This document shows positions 46,440 through 55,564 of a stretch of 64,000 nucleotides of DNA, piece by piece. The stretch is from Azospirillaceae bacterium. GTDB lineage: Bacteria > Pseudomonadota > Alphaproteobacteria > Azospirillales > Azospirillaceae. The DNA lies in NCBI GenBank assembly GCA_028283825.1, contig JAPWJW010000003.1, positions 2,542,501 through 2,606,500 on the forward strand, given 5' to 3'. Each line of letters opens with the position of its first letter. The stretch's first letter is position 1. The notes below the pieces were generated by a model that was given only the letters and a program-made list of their open reading frames with translations, was not told where the DNA came from and did not search any database. A program made the translations under genes and the position numbers.

Positions 46440-46512
46440 CGGTACCTCGAGGTCATTCAGGGTCAAGGCCCGTCCATCCGGCAGGGGCGCCAGGGTGGAT
46501 GGGTCAGGGGAG

Positions 46513-46548
46513 GGCGGGTCGCGGGGCAGCGGCCCGCCTTTACTTTTT
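46513..46548 (+). terminator. Intrinsic terminator after the lipoprotein gene
   Basis: GGCGGG (46513-46518) pairs with CCCGCC (46533-46538) around a GC-rich loop that can pair further, followed by TTTACTTTTT. It separates the lipoprotein gene from the riboswitch leader. Confidence 0.7.
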
Positions 46549-46608
46549 GGCCAGCTTTACTTTCCGGGGTCCCCTGGATTAGGGTGCAAGTGCGAAGCTG
46601 ATGACATC

Positions 46609-46828
46609 TCGCGGGAGAGACCGGCCCCGATTGGTGGCCGGCGCCGAAGGAGCAACCGCCCCCGGAAACTCTCAGGCAAAAGGACCGCGAGAAAGAAGCG
46701 CATCTGGAAAGCGGCACGGCCTTGATTCCGGCGCCATCCTGTTTGGGATGGGGCTGGGTGTTTCAGGCCAATGCCCACCGACGGAGTAAGCGGGTTTCCC
46801 CCGTGAATCTCTCAGGGTCCGGGACAGA
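46609..46828 (+). ncRNA. Tandem glycine riboswitch upstream of gcvT
   Basis: Aptamer 1 runs from 46609 to 46690 with a closing stem TCGCGG/CCGCGA and the conserved GGGAGAGACC, GCCGAAGGAGCAA and ACTCTCAGGCAAAAGGAC. Aptamer 2 (about 46703-46828) has ACCGACGGAGTAAG and AATCTCTCAGGGTCCGGGACAG, with an enlarged peripheral stem between. Both match the glycine riboswitch class, which turns on gcv genes when glycine binds. The expression platform should lie in 46829-46897, where an ATGGA/TCCAT hairpin precedes the gcvT start region. Confidence 0.96.
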
Positions 46829-46897
46829 GGGGGGCGAGCCCTGCATGGAATCCGTCCATGTGGGGGGTATCTCGTCCGCCAGGAGTCTCCCGGCCCC

Positions 46898-48013
46898 ATG
46901 TCGTCCTCATCCGATTCGCCCATTCTCACCACGCCCCTGAACGCCCTGCACCGTAAGCTGGGGGCTAAAATGGTGCCCTTCGCCGGCTATGACATGCCGG
47001 TGCAGTATCCGCTGGGCGTGCTGAAGGAACATCTGCACACCCGCGAGAAGGCCGGCCTGTTCGACGTGTCGCACATGGGCCAGGTCATCCTGCGCGGCGA
47101 CGGCGTGGTGGATGCCCTGGAAAAGCTGGTGCCCGGTGAGTTGAGGGCCCTGAAGCAGGGCCGCATCCGCTATAGCTTCTTCACCAACGACCAGGGCGGC
47201 ATCCTGGACGATTTGATGATCGCCAACCGGGGCGACCATCTGTTCCTGGTGGTGAACGCCGCCTGCAAGGTGCCGGACATTGCCCACCTGACGGCGGGCC
47301 TGCCGGGCGTCGAGATCGAATATCTGGGCGATGACCGGGGCCTGCTGGCCCTGCAGGGCCCCGTGGCCGCCACCGTGCTGGCCCGCTTCATCCCCGATGT
47401 CGCCACCATGCCCTTCATGTCCATGGTCAGCGCTGACCTGAAGGGCATCCCCGTCACCATCGCCCGCTCCGGCTACACCGGTGAGGACGGGTATGAGATC
47501 GGCATCAATGCCGACCGTACCGAGGACGTGGCCCGCCTGCTGCTGGCGGAGCCCGAGGTGGCCGCCATCGGCCTGGGTGCCCGCGATAGCCTGCGGCTGG
47601 AGGCCGGCCTCTGCCTCTACGGCCACGACATCGACACCACCACCACCCCGGTGGAGGCCGGCCTGACCTGGGCCATCTCCAAGCGCCGGCGGGAGGAGGG
47701 GGGCTACCCCGGCGACGCCATCGTGCGCCGCCAGCTGGCCGAGGGTGCGACCCGCTACCGCGTCGGCATCCAGCCGGAAGGCCGTGCGCCCGCCCGTGAG
47801 CATACCGAAATCCAGGACGCCGCCGGCCAGACGGTGGGCGAGGTCACCTCCGGCGGCTTCGGGCCCAGCGCCAACGCCCCCGTCGCCATGGGATACGTCA
47901 CCGCCGCCAACGCCGCCGTGGGCACGTCCCTGTCGCTGGTCGTGCGCGGCAAGCCGCTGCCGGCCAAGGTCGCCAGCCTGCCTTTCGTGCCGCAGCGCTA
48001 CTACCGCGGCTGA
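46898..48013 (+). CDS. gcvT: Glycine cleavage system T protein (aminomethyltransferase)
   Basis: GcvT transfers the methylene group from aminomethyl-lipoyl-GcvH to tetrahydrofolate and releases ammonia. The 371-residue protein contains PLNALHRKLGAKMVPFAGYDMPVQY, EKAGLFDVSHMGQV, IARSGYTGEDGYEIGI, and LGARDSLRLEAGLCLYGHDID; all are family signatures. It is the first gene of the riboswitch-controlled gcv operon. Confidence 0.97.
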   Translation: MSSSSDSPILTTPLNALHRKLGAKMVPFAGYDMPVQYPLGVLKEHLHTREKAGLFDVSHMGQVILRGDGVVDALEKLVPGELRALKQGRIRYSFFTNDQGGILDDLMIANRGDHLFLVVNAACKVPDIAHLTAGLPGVEIEYLGDDRGLLALQGPVAATVLARFIPDVATMPFMSMVSADLKGIPVTIARSGYTGEDGYEIGINADRTEDVARLLLAEPEVAAIGLGARDSLRLEAGLCLYGHDIDTTTTPVEAGLTWAISKRRREEGGYPGDAIVRRQLAEGATRYRVGIQPEGRAPAREHTEIQDAAGQTVGEVTSGGFGPSANAPVAMGYVTAANAAVGTSLSLVVRGKPLPAKVASLPFVPQRYYRG

Positions 48014-48079
48014 ACCAATTCCGGACCCGGAACGATCCAGAGTCCGCATCGATAAACGCCTTATTCAAGGATCAATGCC

Positions 48080-48454
48080 ATGACCATCCGTTTTACCGAA
48101 GACCATGAGTGGATCAGCCTGGACGGCGATGTGGCCACCGTCGGCATCACCACCTTCGCCCAGGGCCAGCTGGGCGACGTGGTGTTCGTCGAGGTGCCCG
48201 AGGCCGGCCGCGCCCTGACCAAGGGCAAGGACGCCGCCGTCGTCGAGTCGGTGAAGGCCGCCAGCGAGGTCTACGCCCCGGTCGATGGCACCGTCGTGGA
48301 AGGCAACCAGGCGGTGGTGGACGACCCCTCGCTGGTCAACAGCGACCCGCAGGGCGCCGGCTGGTTCTTCAAGATGACCCTGAAGGACGCCACGGCGCTG
48401 GACGGCCTGATGGACCAGGCAGCCTACGACACCTTCGTGGAAGGTCAGCACTGA
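48080..48454 (+). CDS. gcvH: Glycine cleavage system H protein
   Basis: GcvH (124 residues) is the lipoylated shuttle between the P, T and L proteins. The lipoyl lysine is Lys59 in [37 protein letters not shown] and [11 protein letters not shown] are standard. It lies 66 bp after gcvT, and its stop codon overlaps the gcvPA ATG (TGATG). No lipoate transferase or lpd gene is in the window. Confidence 0.98.
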   Translation: MTIRFTEDHEWISLDGDVATVGITTFAQGQLGDVVFVEVPEAGRALTKGKDAAVVESVKAASEVYAPVDGTVVEGNQAVVDDPSLVNSDPQGAGWFFKMTLKDATALDGLMDQAAYDTFVEGQH

Positions 48455-49797
48455 TGCGTTACCTGCCCCTGACCGAGGCTGACCGGCAGGCGATGCTGGC
48501 CGCCATCGGCGCGCCGTCGGTGGACGCGCTGTTTGGCGACGTGCCGGTTGCCGCCCACCTGACGCAGCCCATCGCCGGCCTGGCGCCGCACCAGGGCGAG
48601 TTGCAGGTGGAGCGCGCGCTGGGCCGCCTGGCCGCCCGCAATGTCGCCGCCGGCAGCTGCCCCAGCTTCTTAGGAGCGGGCGCCTACCGCCACCACGTCC
48701 CGGCGGCGGTGGACCAGTTGCTGACGCGCGGTGAGTTCCTCACCAGCTACACGCCCTACCAGCCCGAGGTGACGCAGGGCACCCTGCAATACCTGTTCGA
48801 GTTCCAGACCCAGGTGGCGCTGATCACCGGCATGGATGTGGCCAACGCCTCCATGTACGACGGCGCCACGGCCTGTGCCGAGGCGGTGCTGATGGCCAAC
48901 CGCGTCACGCGCCGCAATCGCGCCGTGCTGTCGGGCGGCTTGCACCCCCACTACCGTGAGGTCACGGCCACCACCACCGGCGTGCTGGGCGTGGACCTGG
49001 TGACCCTGCCGGCCGATCCCAAGGGGATCGAGGATCTGGTGGCGGCCATCGACGACAAGACGTCCTGCGTCGTCGTGCAGAACCCCACCCTGTTCGGCCA
49101 CGTCGCCGACCTGACTGCGCTGGCCGAGGCCTGCCACGCCAAGGGCGCCCTGCTGATCGTGGCGGTGACCGAGGTGGTGAGCCTGGGCCTGATGCCCTCG
49201 CCCGGTTCCATGGGGGCCGACATCGTGGTGGCCGAGGGCCAGAGCATCGGCAACGGCCTGAACTTCGGCGGGCCCTACCTCGGCCTGTTCGCCACCCGCG
49301 ACAAGTTCGTGCGCCAGATGCCCGGCCGCCTGTGCGGCGAGACGGTGGACGCCGACGGCAAGCGCGGCTTCGTGCTGACGCTGTCGACGCGTGAGCAGCA
49401 CATTCGGCGTGAGAAGGCCACGTCCAACATCTGCACCAACTCCGGCCTGTGCGCGCTGGCCTTCACCATGCACCTGTCGCTGCTGGGCGAGGTGGGTTTC
49501 ACCGGCCTGGCCCAACTGAACCACGCCAAGGCGGTGCAATTGGCGGATAAGCTGGCGGCGGCCGGTGTCACCGTGGTGAACCAGGGCTTCTTCAATGAGT
49601 TCACCATCCAGGTGACGGGTGATGCCGCGGCCGTGGTGGACACGCTGGCAGCCGAGCCCATCCTGGCCGGTGTGCCCGTTTCCCGCCTCCACCCGGCCCA
49701 GGCGGACCTCGCCGGCCTGCTGCTGGTGGCGGTGACCGAGACCACGACCGAAGACGACATGGACGCCCTGGTCCAGGCCCTGGGAGGAACGAAGTGA
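48454..49797 (+). CDS. gcvPA: Glycine dehydrogenase (decarboxylating) subunit 1
   Basis: This is the N-terminal half of P protein in a split system. The 447-residue protein starts at ATG 48454 ([15 protein letters not shown]) and has [50 protein letters not shown] and RCGET-like [38 protein letters not shown]. With GcvPB it decarboxylates glycine using PLP. In-frame codons back to 48109 overlap gcvH and are rejected. Confidence 0.97.
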   Translation: MRYLPLTEADRQAMLAAIGAPSVDALFGDVPVAAHLTQPIAGLAPHQGELQVERALGRLAARNVAAGSCPSFLGAGAYRHHVPAAVDQLLTRGEFLTSYTPYQPEVTQGTLQYLFEFQTQVALITGMDVANASMYDGATACAEAVLMANRVTRRNRAVLSGGLHPHYREVTATTTGVLGVDLVTLPADPKGIEDLVAAIDDKTSCVVVQNPTLFGHVADLTALAEACHAKGALLIVAVTEVVSLGLMPSPGSMGADIVVAEGQSIGNGLNFGGPYLGLFATRDKFVRQMPGRLCGETVDADGKRGFVLTLSTREQHIRREKATSNICTNSGLCALAFTMHLSLLGEVGFTGLAQLNHAKAVQLADKLAAAGVTVVNQGFFNEFTIQVTGDAAAVVDTLAAEPILAGVPVSRLHPAQADLAGLLLVAVTETTTEDDMDALVQALGGTK

Positions 49798-51350
49798 TGA
49801 ATACCCAAGGACGCAAGACCACGCCGGACGCGGAATCCGCGGCGGCCACCGATGTCGGCACTTACACCGGTAACCGCGCGCTGGTGCATGAAGAGGCGCT
49901 GATCTTCGAACTGGACAACCCCGGCGTCACCGGCGTGGACCTGGAGGCGGCCCCGGCCGTCACCAGCCGCCTGGGCGGCCTGAAGGCCCGCGACGCCATC
50001 GGCCTGCCCGGCCTGTCGGAGCCGACGGTGGTGCGCCACTACACGCGCCTTAGCCAGAAGAACTTCGGCATCGACAGCACCATGTACCCGCTGGGCTCGT
50101 GCACCATGAAGCACAACCCGCGCCTGAACGAGAAGCTGGCCCGCCTGCCCGGCTTCAGCGACATCCACCCCTTGCAGCCGCAATCCACGGTGCAGGGTGC
50201 GCTGGAGCTGATCGACCAGCTGGCCCATTGGCTGAAGACCCTGACCGGCATGCCGGCGGTGGCCATGTCGCCGGCCGCCGGCGCGCATGGTGAGCTGTGC
50301 GGCCTGATGGCCATCCGCGCCGCCTTGCAGGCCCGGGGTGAGAGCAGCCGCACCCGCGTGCTGGTGCCGGAGTCGGCGCACGGCACCAACCCGGCCACGG
50401 CGGCCTTCTGCGGCTTCACCGTCGATGCCATCCCGGCGGAGGCCAACGGCCGCGTGAGCGTGGCGGCGGTGAAGGCCAAGCTGGGCCCCGACGTCGCCTG
50501 CATCATGCTGACCAACCCCAACACCTGCGGCCTGTTCGAGCCGCAGGTGAAGGAGATCGCCGACGCAGTGCATGCCGCCGGCGGCTATTTCTACTGCGAC
50601 GGCGCCAACTACAACGCCATCGTCGGCCGGGTGCGCCCGGCGGACCTGGGCGTGGACGCCATGCACATCAACCTGCACAAGACCTTCTCCACCCCGCACG
50701 GCGGTGGCGGCCCGGGTTCCGGCCCGGTGGTCCTGTCGGACGCGCTGGCCCCCTACGCCCCGCTGCCCTATGTGGTGCACGGGACCGATGGCTTCCGCCT
50801 GGTGGAGCATGAGGGCGAGGTCGAGGGCGGCAACCAGCCGTTCGGCCGCCTGAAGGCCTTCCACGGTCAGATGGGCATGTTCGTCCGCGCGCTGGCCTAC
50901 ATCCTCAGCCACGGCGCCGACGGCCTGCGCCAGGCCTCCAGCGATGCCGTGCTGAACGCCAACTATATCAAGGCGCGGCTGCAGGACCTGATGACTGTGC
51001 CGTTCGACGGCTACTGCATGCATGAGGCCCTGTTTGACGACCGCTTCCTGAAGGACACCGGCGTCACCACCCTCGACTTCGCCAAGGCGATGATCGATGA
51101 GGGCTTCCATCCCATGACCATGTACTTCCCCCTGGTCGTGCACGGCGCCTTCCTGATCGAGCCGACGGAGACCGAGTCCAAGGCCACCATCGACCAGTTC
51201 GTCGGCGCGATGCGGCACCTGGCGGGCAAGGCCAAGGCGGGCGATGCCGCCCACTTCCTGGCCGCCCCCCGCTACACCCCGCGCCGACGCCTGGATGAGA
51301 CCGCTGCGGCGCGCAAGCCAGTCCTGCGCTGGTTGCCGCCCGCGGCATAA
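49797..51350 (+). CDS. gcvPB: Glycine dehydrogenase (decarboxylating) subunit 2
   Basis: This is the PLP-binding half of P protein, 517 residues from ATG 49797, which follows a GGGAGGAACG ribosome-binding site and overlaps the gcvPA stop. The Schiff-base lysine is in MHINLHKTFSTPHGGGGPGSGP. Other marks are STMYPLGSCTMKHNPR, PAAGAHGELCGLMAIRAA, SAHGTNPATAAFCGF and the end HPMTMYFPLVVHGAFLIEPTETESK. A GTG three bases upstream is possible. It closes the gcv operon, and a terminator follows. Confidence 0.98.
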   Translation: MNTQGRKTTPDAESAAATDVGTYTGNRALVHEEALIFELDNPGVTGVDLEAAPAVTSRLGGLKARDAIGLPGLSEPTVVRHYTRLSQKNFGIDSTMYPLGSCTMKHNPRLNEKLARLPGFSDIHPLQPQSTVQGALELIDQLAHWLKTLTGMPAVAMSPAAGAHGELCGLMAIRAALQARGESSRTRVLVPESAHGTNPATAAFCGFTVDAIPAEANGRVSVAAVKAKLGPDVACIMLTNPNTCGLFEPQVKEIADAVHAAGGYFYCDGANYNAIVGRVRPADLGVDAMHINLHKTFSTPHGGGGPGSGPVVLSDALAPYAPLPYVVHGTDGFRLVEHEGEVEGGNQPFGRLKAFHGQMGMFVRALAYILSHGADGLRQASSDAVLNANYIKARLQDLMTVPFDGYCMHEALFDDRFLKDTGVTTLDFAKAMIDEGFHPMTMYFPLVVHGAFLIEPTETESKATIDQFVGAMRHLAGKAKAGDAAHFLAAPRYTPRRRLDETAAARKPVLRWLPPAA

Positions 51351-51395
51351 GGATAGGTCGGGGGCCTGGACCGGCACCCCGGCGAATGGTTGGGG

Positions 51396-51432
51396 AAGGG
51401 GCGGAAACTCCAGGGTTTCCGCCCTTTTCTTT
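51396..51432 (+). terminator. Intrinsic terminator of the gcv operon
   Basis: GGGCGGAAAC (51399-51408) pairs with GTTTCCGCCC (51415-51424) around a 6-nt loop, followed by TTTTCTTTT; flanking A/T bases can extend the stem. Confidence 0.94.
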
Positions 51433-51687
51433 TGGGCGGGTCAAGGATTGTGACGGCTTAATCCTGTCGGCGATGCACGGGTTGCAGCGCACACAAATCC
51501 GCATTGCCCCAGGGGGGTCTAGCTTCCATCGCAATTTCGGCCAAATGTCCCGTCATCAATAACGACGGCGGCCGATCCGGGCCGCTCCTTCCGCCGGGAC
51601 ACCGCCCCCAAATGATGACCACCACGTGCTTGCCCAGGGTTGAAATCGCCCGCCTGCGCCGTCCGGCGTTGCAGGCCTCGGGCTGGC

Positions 51688-52032
51688 ATGGTCATGGGCC
51701 TGGGCGTCCTGTCGCTGCCCATTCCCGGGCCGGTGTCCACGCCCCTGGTGGTGATGGGCGGCTTGCTGGTGCTGCGCAACTCCGTCTCCGCCCGTCGGCA
51801 TTATGTCCGCGCCCGCGACCACGCCCCGCGCCTGGTCCGCCCGCTGTTCGGCCGCTTCGACGCCTGGCGCCACCGTCACCGTTCCCGCGTCCACGTCGCT
51901 GTCCCGGCCCTGCCGGTGCCGGCCGCCGTGATCGCCGCCAACGACGTGGCCGCCAACGATGTCATGGGCACCGCCCCCTCGGCCCTGGCCATCGCCGGCC
52001 TGGCCTTCCAGGCGCCGGTCGGCCAGGCCTGA
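51688..52032 (+). CDS. PGPGW-like small membrane protein, N-terminus uncertain
   Basis: The frame from ATG 51688 encodes 114 residues: a hydrophobic hairpin-like segment VMGLGVLSLPIPGPVSTPLVVMGGLLVLRNS resembles PGPGW-family membrane proteins, followed by an Arg/His-rich stretch (HYVRARDHAPRLVRPLFGRF) and an Ala/Val-rich tail. The first helix of the family appears to be missing. In the preceding frame, ATG 51612 gives CLPRVEIARLRRPALQASG, which reads better than the in-frame upstream sequence. One extra base near 51682-51687 would join the two into 139 residues. This would be a fifth +1 case, but the evidence is weaker. Function is unknown. Confidence 0.6.
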   Translation: MVMGLGVLSLPIPGPVSTPLVVMGGLLVLRNSVSARRHYVRARDHAPRLVRPLFGRFDAWRHRHRSRVHVAVPALPVPAAVIAANDVAANDVMGTAPSALAIAGLAFQAPVGQA

Positions 52033-52054
52033 GTTTCTCCCCAAACCATCTTTG

Positions 52055-52087
52055 AAGGCCGCCCGCTGTTTAGCTGGCGGCCTTTTC
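52055..52087 (+). terminator. Intrinsic terminator after the PGPGW-like gene
   Basis: AAGGCCGCC (52055-52063) pairs with GGCGGCCTT (52076-52084), followed by TTCC; the loop is 12 nt. Confidence 0.85.
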
Positions 52088-52185
52088 CATTTGGACTTCA
52101 CCCTTACTCGATTGACCTCCGTCCCGCCTTGGCGCATCACGCGAATAAGGGCTGTGACGGCCCGCCCAAGCGGAGGGAATGCCAG

Positions 52186-53355
52186 GTGCGATCAGGTAAC
52201 GCCATCCTGTCGGGGTACGGGACCACCATCTTCGAGGCCATGTCGCGGCTGGCGGGCACGCACGACGCCATCAACCTGGGCCAGGGCTTTCCCGACGACC
52301 GGGGGGCGGAGGATGTGCTGCAGGTGGCCGCCCGGGCGCTGCTGGAGGGCAACAACCAGTATCCGCCCATGATGGGCCTGCCGGCGCTGCGCCAGGCCGT
52401 GGCGGCCCACGCCGCGCGGTTCTATGGCCTGTCGGTGGATTGGGAGCGGGAGGTGATGGTCACCTCCGGCGCCACCGAGGCGCTGGGCGCCTGCCTGTTC
52501 GGCCTGATCGAGCCGGGCGATGAGGTCGTGCTGTTCCAGCCGCTGTACGACAGCTACGTCCCCATCATCCGCCGCGCCGGCGGCATCCCCCGCTTCGTGC
52601 CCCTGCGGCCGCCCGGCTGGACCTTCGATCCCGATGAGCTGGCGGCGGCCTTCGGGCCGCGCACCAAGCTGGTGGTGCTGAACAACCCCCTGAATCCGGC
52701 GGCCAAGGTGTGGTCGGCGGATGAGCTGGCGCTGCTGGCCCGGTTGGTGGTGGAGCACGACTGCTACGCCGTTTGCGATGAGGTCTATGAGCACCTGGTG
52801 TTCGATGGCCGCCGGCACGTGCCGCTGATGGCCATGCCCGGCATGCGCGACCGCAGCTTGCGCATCGGGTCGGCCGGCAAGACCTTTTCCCTGACGGGCT
52901 GGAAGGTGGGCTACGTCACGGCCGCCCCCGCCCTGTTGCAGCCGGTGGCCAAGGCCCACCAGTACCTGACCTTCGCCACCCCGCCCAATTTGCAGGCGGC
53001 CGTGGCGTACGGCCTGGCCAAGGACGATTCCTATTTCGGCCTGCTGGCGGCGGGGCTGGCGGCCAAGCGTGACCGGCTGTCGGCGGGCCTGGTCTCGGTC
53101 GGCCTGCCCGTGCTGCCGTCGGAAGGGACGTATTTCGTGGTGGCGGATATCACGGACGCACCCGGCCGCCGCGTGGGCGAGGATGACGCCGCCTTCTGCC
53201 GGCGCCTGACGGTGGAGGCCGGCGTCGCCGCCATCCCGGTCAGCGCCTTTTATGAGCAGGACGCGCCCACCCATCTCATCCGCTTCTGCTTTTCCAAGCA
53301 GGACGCCATCCTGGACGCGGCGGTGTCGCGGCTGCGGGCGTTTTTCGGGAGCTGA
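52186..53355 (+). CDS. Class I/II PLP-dependent aminotransferase
   Basis: The 389-residue protein has AINLGQGFPDDRGAEDVLQ, the substrate loop YPPMMGLPALRQAVAAHAARFYG, VTSGATEALGACL, NNPLNPAAKVWS, CDEVYEHLVFDG and the PLP lysine in RIGSAGKTFSLTGWKVGYV. It falls in the group with kynurenine/methionine (YbdL) and DapC-type aminotransferases; the amino acid used is not certain. GTG 52186 is selected because CGGAGGGA lies 8 bp upstream; the in-frame ATG at 52129 lacks a ribosome-binding site. It is a single-gene unit between two terminator-like regions. Confidence 0.9.
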   Translation: MRSGNAILSGYGTTIFEAMSRLAGTHDAINLGQGFPDDRGAEDVLQVAARALLEGNNQYPPMMGLPALRQAVAAHAARFYGLSVDWEREVMVTSGATEALGACLFGLIEPGDEVVLFQPLYDSYVPIIRRAGGIPRFVPLRPPGWTFDPDELAAAFGPRTKLVVLNNPLNPAAKVWSADELALLARLVVEHDCYAVCDEVYEHLVFDGRRHVPLMAMPGMRDRSLRIGSAGKTFSLTGWKVGYVTAAPALLQPVAKAHQYLTFATPPNLQAAVAYGLAKDDSYFGLLAAGLAAKRDRLSAGLVSVGLPVLPSEGTYFVVADITDAPGRRVGEDDAAFCRRLTVEAGVAAIPVSAFYEQDAPTHLIRFCFSKQDAILDAAVSRLRAFFGS

Positions 53356-53403
53356 TGAGGCGGTGGCTGCCGCCGGCCGACGCTTAAGGGCGCGCGTAAA
53401 ACC

Positions 53404-53910
53404 TTAACCCACGATGTGCAGGCTGCGGCGGCGGGGCAGGTTGAAGGCGCTGCCGACCAGCAGGCGGTTCACCTTGCCGTCAGCGCCGCCCAGGGGCAGC
53501 GCCAGGATGTCGGCGGAGGGGAGGCCCAGCTCGGTGGCGGCGGGCAGGGCGCGGGTCTGGGGCAGGCCGCTGTCGGCGCACCGGCGCAGCAGTTCCGCGA
53601 ACGGGACGGCGTTGGGGGAGGGGGGCAGGTCTTCCAGCTGGCGGCCGGTGGCGTCGCGGCGCAGCCACAGCACATAGTCGGTGCCCACCCAATGAACCGT
53701 GAATGCCATAAAATTAGGCGCCACATCGACCAGCATCAGGCCGCCGGGGGCGACGGGCAGGTCGACGATTTCAATCTCGGCGCTGTTGGGAAAGGCGCGG
53801 TCACGGCGCACGATATCCCAATAGTCATGCAGTAAACGCAGATTGGCATCCGCGATTTGCAAGGGAAAGCGGGTGACTATGTTGGTGTCGCGAGCAACAG
53901 GACCAGTCAT
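53404..53910 (-). CDS. PAS domain protein (alphaproteobacterial PAS_5 type)
   Basis: From ATG 53910, preceded by GGAGAGACG, the protein has 168 residues. The order LLHDYWDIVRRDRAFPNSAEIEIVD, VHWVGTDYVLWLRRDATGRQLEDL and ELLRRCADSGLPQTRALPA matches the stand-alone PAS_5 proteins that are abundant in alphaproteobacteria. These single-domain sensors lack an output domain and have no known role. The C-terminal ILALPLGGADGKVNRLLVGSAFN is also typical. An in-frame extension to 54108 is rejected. Confidence 0.85.
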   Translation of the reverse strand: MTGPVARDTNIVTRFPLQIADANLRLLHDYWDIVRRDRAFPNSAEIEIVDLPVAPGGLMLVDVAPNFMAFTVHWVGTDYVLWLRRDATGRQLEDLPPSPNAVPFAELLRRCADSGLPQTRALPAATELGLPSADILALPLGGADGKVNRLLVGSAFNLPRRRSLHIVG

Positions 53911-54132
53911 GGACGTCTCTCCATCCGCACAGTTCTTCTGAGACGGCGTCCAGGCATGCGGGAGCCTGCGCTTAGGCCCGGGATGGACGCAAAACGGCAA
54001 TGGTCCGTTCCCATCCCGGCGTGGAATGCGAAACGGTTGGTATGTGTCAGGCAAATAAACCAGAAACGCCCGGGGCGCGGTTTCCGCGTTTTTCCCAGGC
54101 CTAGCCAAAAGGGCTAAATAAAAGGGACTAGT

Positions 54133-54273
54133 TAAAAAAACTGCCGGTAAGTCGAAGACTTACCGGCGAGTTGAACAGGGAGGCTTCACGTCTGGGAGAC
54201 GTTGGGCCCGAAGGCCCACCCCCGGACGGGCATCCGGGGGGAAACATCAGATGCTGCAACGCAACATCTGATG
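54133..54273 (-). ncRNA. Five-hairpin array ending in a terminator, candidate RNA
   Basis: On the minus strand, five perfect stems follow one another: 9 bp (54273-54265/54253-54245), 8 bp (54240-54233/54226-54219), 6 bp with a stable TTCG loop (54218-54213/54208-54203), 6 bp (54202-54197/54193-54188) and 11 bp (54167-54157/54153-54143). A run of seven T follows the last stem. It lies 54 bp after the LysR stop, so it is either a structured 3' UTR or an independent small RNA. The rest of the 417-bp gap (53911-54327) holds no gene. Confidence 0.65.
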
Positions 54274-54327
54274 GCCTAATATTTAATCTTTTGATGCCCC
54301 GTTTAAAGGCACAATCACCCGTCTCAG

Positions 54328-55242
54328 CTATGCGCTGGGCGCATGCGTTGCGGGGAAGGTTTCTGCGACCTTCTTAACGAGAAAGTCACGGAAGACCGCG
54401 ATGCGCTTGGAGTGACGCAGTTCCTCGGCATAGACGAAATAGGCGTCGATGCGCGGGCCCGTCACGTCCGGCAGGATGCGGACCAGGTCGGGGTTGCTTT
54501 CGGAGATGATGTAGTCGGGGATGGCCGCGATACCCAGGCCGCTCTCCACCGCCTTGTACAGGGCGTACAGGCTGTTGACACGGAAGATGGTGTCGCGCTC
54601 GCCGCCGGGCGGGTCGCCCAGGGCCAGCAGCCAGTTGATGTTGGGCACCGGCGCCTTGGCGTCCGACGGATAGGCGATCAGATCGTGCTTCTGCAGATCC
54701 TCCACCGTTTCCGGGGTGCCGCGCTTTTCCAGGTACGTGCGGTGGCCGTACAGGTGGGTGCGCACCGTCATCAGGTGGCGCTGGATCAGGTCGGGCTGGC
54801 GCGGCGGCACCATGCGGATGGCGATGTCCGCCTCGCGCATGGACAGGTCCAGCTCGTTATCGTCCAGCAGCAGCGTCAACTGCACGTCCGGGTAGATCGA
54901 CAGGAATTCCCGGATGCGCGGGGTCAGCCACGTGGACCCGAAGGCGACGGTGGTCGTCACCTTCAGCGGGCCCTTCGGATGCTCCTTGCTTTCCGAAAGC
55001 ATCGCCTCTGTCATCGACAGCTTGGCGAACACCTCACGGGCGGTGCGGTACAGCAACTCGCCCTGCTCGGTGAGGATGAGGCCGCGGGCGTGGCGATGGA
55101 ACAGCGGCACATGGAGGCTTTCCTCCAAAGCGCTGATCTGCCGGCTGACGGCTGATTGGCTAAGGTTCAGGGTTTCACCGGCATGCGTGAAGCTGCCGGC
55201 CTCCGCCACCGCGTGGAAAACGCGAAGCTTGTCCCAATCCAT
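54328..55242 (-). CDS. LysR family transcriptional regulator
   Basis: The 304-residue protein has the N-terminal winged helix-turn-helix (MDWDKLRVFHAVAEAGSFTH, LNLSQSAVSRQISALEESLHVPLFHRH) and a periplasmic-binding-like effector domain from about residue 90 (GPLKVTTTVAFGSTWLTPRI). NSLYALYKAVESGLGIAAIP is the family effector-pocket region. The target genes are unknown; trxB lies next upstream on the same strand with 322 bp between, which argues against an operon. The effector cannot be predicted. Confidence 0.93.
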   Translation of the reverse strand: MDWDKLRVFHAVAEAGSFTHAGETLNLSQSAVSRQISALEESLHVPLFHRHARGLILTEQGELLYRTAREVFAKLSMTEAMLSESKEHPKGPLKVTTTVAFGSTWLTPRIREFLSIYPDVQLTLLLDDNELDLSMREADIAIRMVPPRQPDLIQRHLMTVRTHLYGHRTYLEKRGTPETVEDLQKHDLIAYPSDAKAPVPNINWLLALGDPPGGERDTIFRVNSLYALYKAVESGLGIAAIPDYIISESNPDLVRILPDVTGPRIDAYFVYAEELRHSKRIAVFRDFLVKKVAETFPATHAPSA

Positions 55243-55458
55243 TCCCGGTCCTTATGCGTCAAAGACGTTGCGATCCCGGTGTGGGACCGTCTGGAAATGA
55301 CGGCCTCAAGCGGGCCGCCATGCAAAGAATATATACCCAGCTTGTCCAAGACGCTACCGATTGTGGGTGTCCACACGGTTAGGCCATAGGATGATATGGC
55401 GTTTTACCGCCACAGCGTGCCGTTTTGGCAACGCTCCGAAGCTGAAATCGACAGATCC

Positions 55459-55523
55459 GGACTTGAGCAAGTCCAAAGGGTTGCGGCCCCGGAATGGACT
55501 TTGGGTCCATCCAGGGGCCGCAA
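55459..55523. other. Two stem-loops between the LysR gene and trxB
   Basis: GGACTT-GAGC-AAGTCC (55459-55474) is followed by a long stem: TTGCGGCCCC (55481-55490) with GGGGCCGCAA (55514-55523), enclosing an inner ATGGAC/GTCCAT helix. There is no T-run on either side. It lies 3' of trxB and upstream of the LysR gene. I see no gene in the 322-bp gap 55243-55564. Confidence 0.6.
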
Positions 55524-55564
55524 CGCAATTTCGGGGCCGTTTGCGGCGCCCGCTACATTTTTTT

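Noticed and set aside
49275-51377. 700-codon frame on the minus strand
   Set aside because: It is antisense to gcvPA/gcvPB, which are fully conserved on the plus strand.
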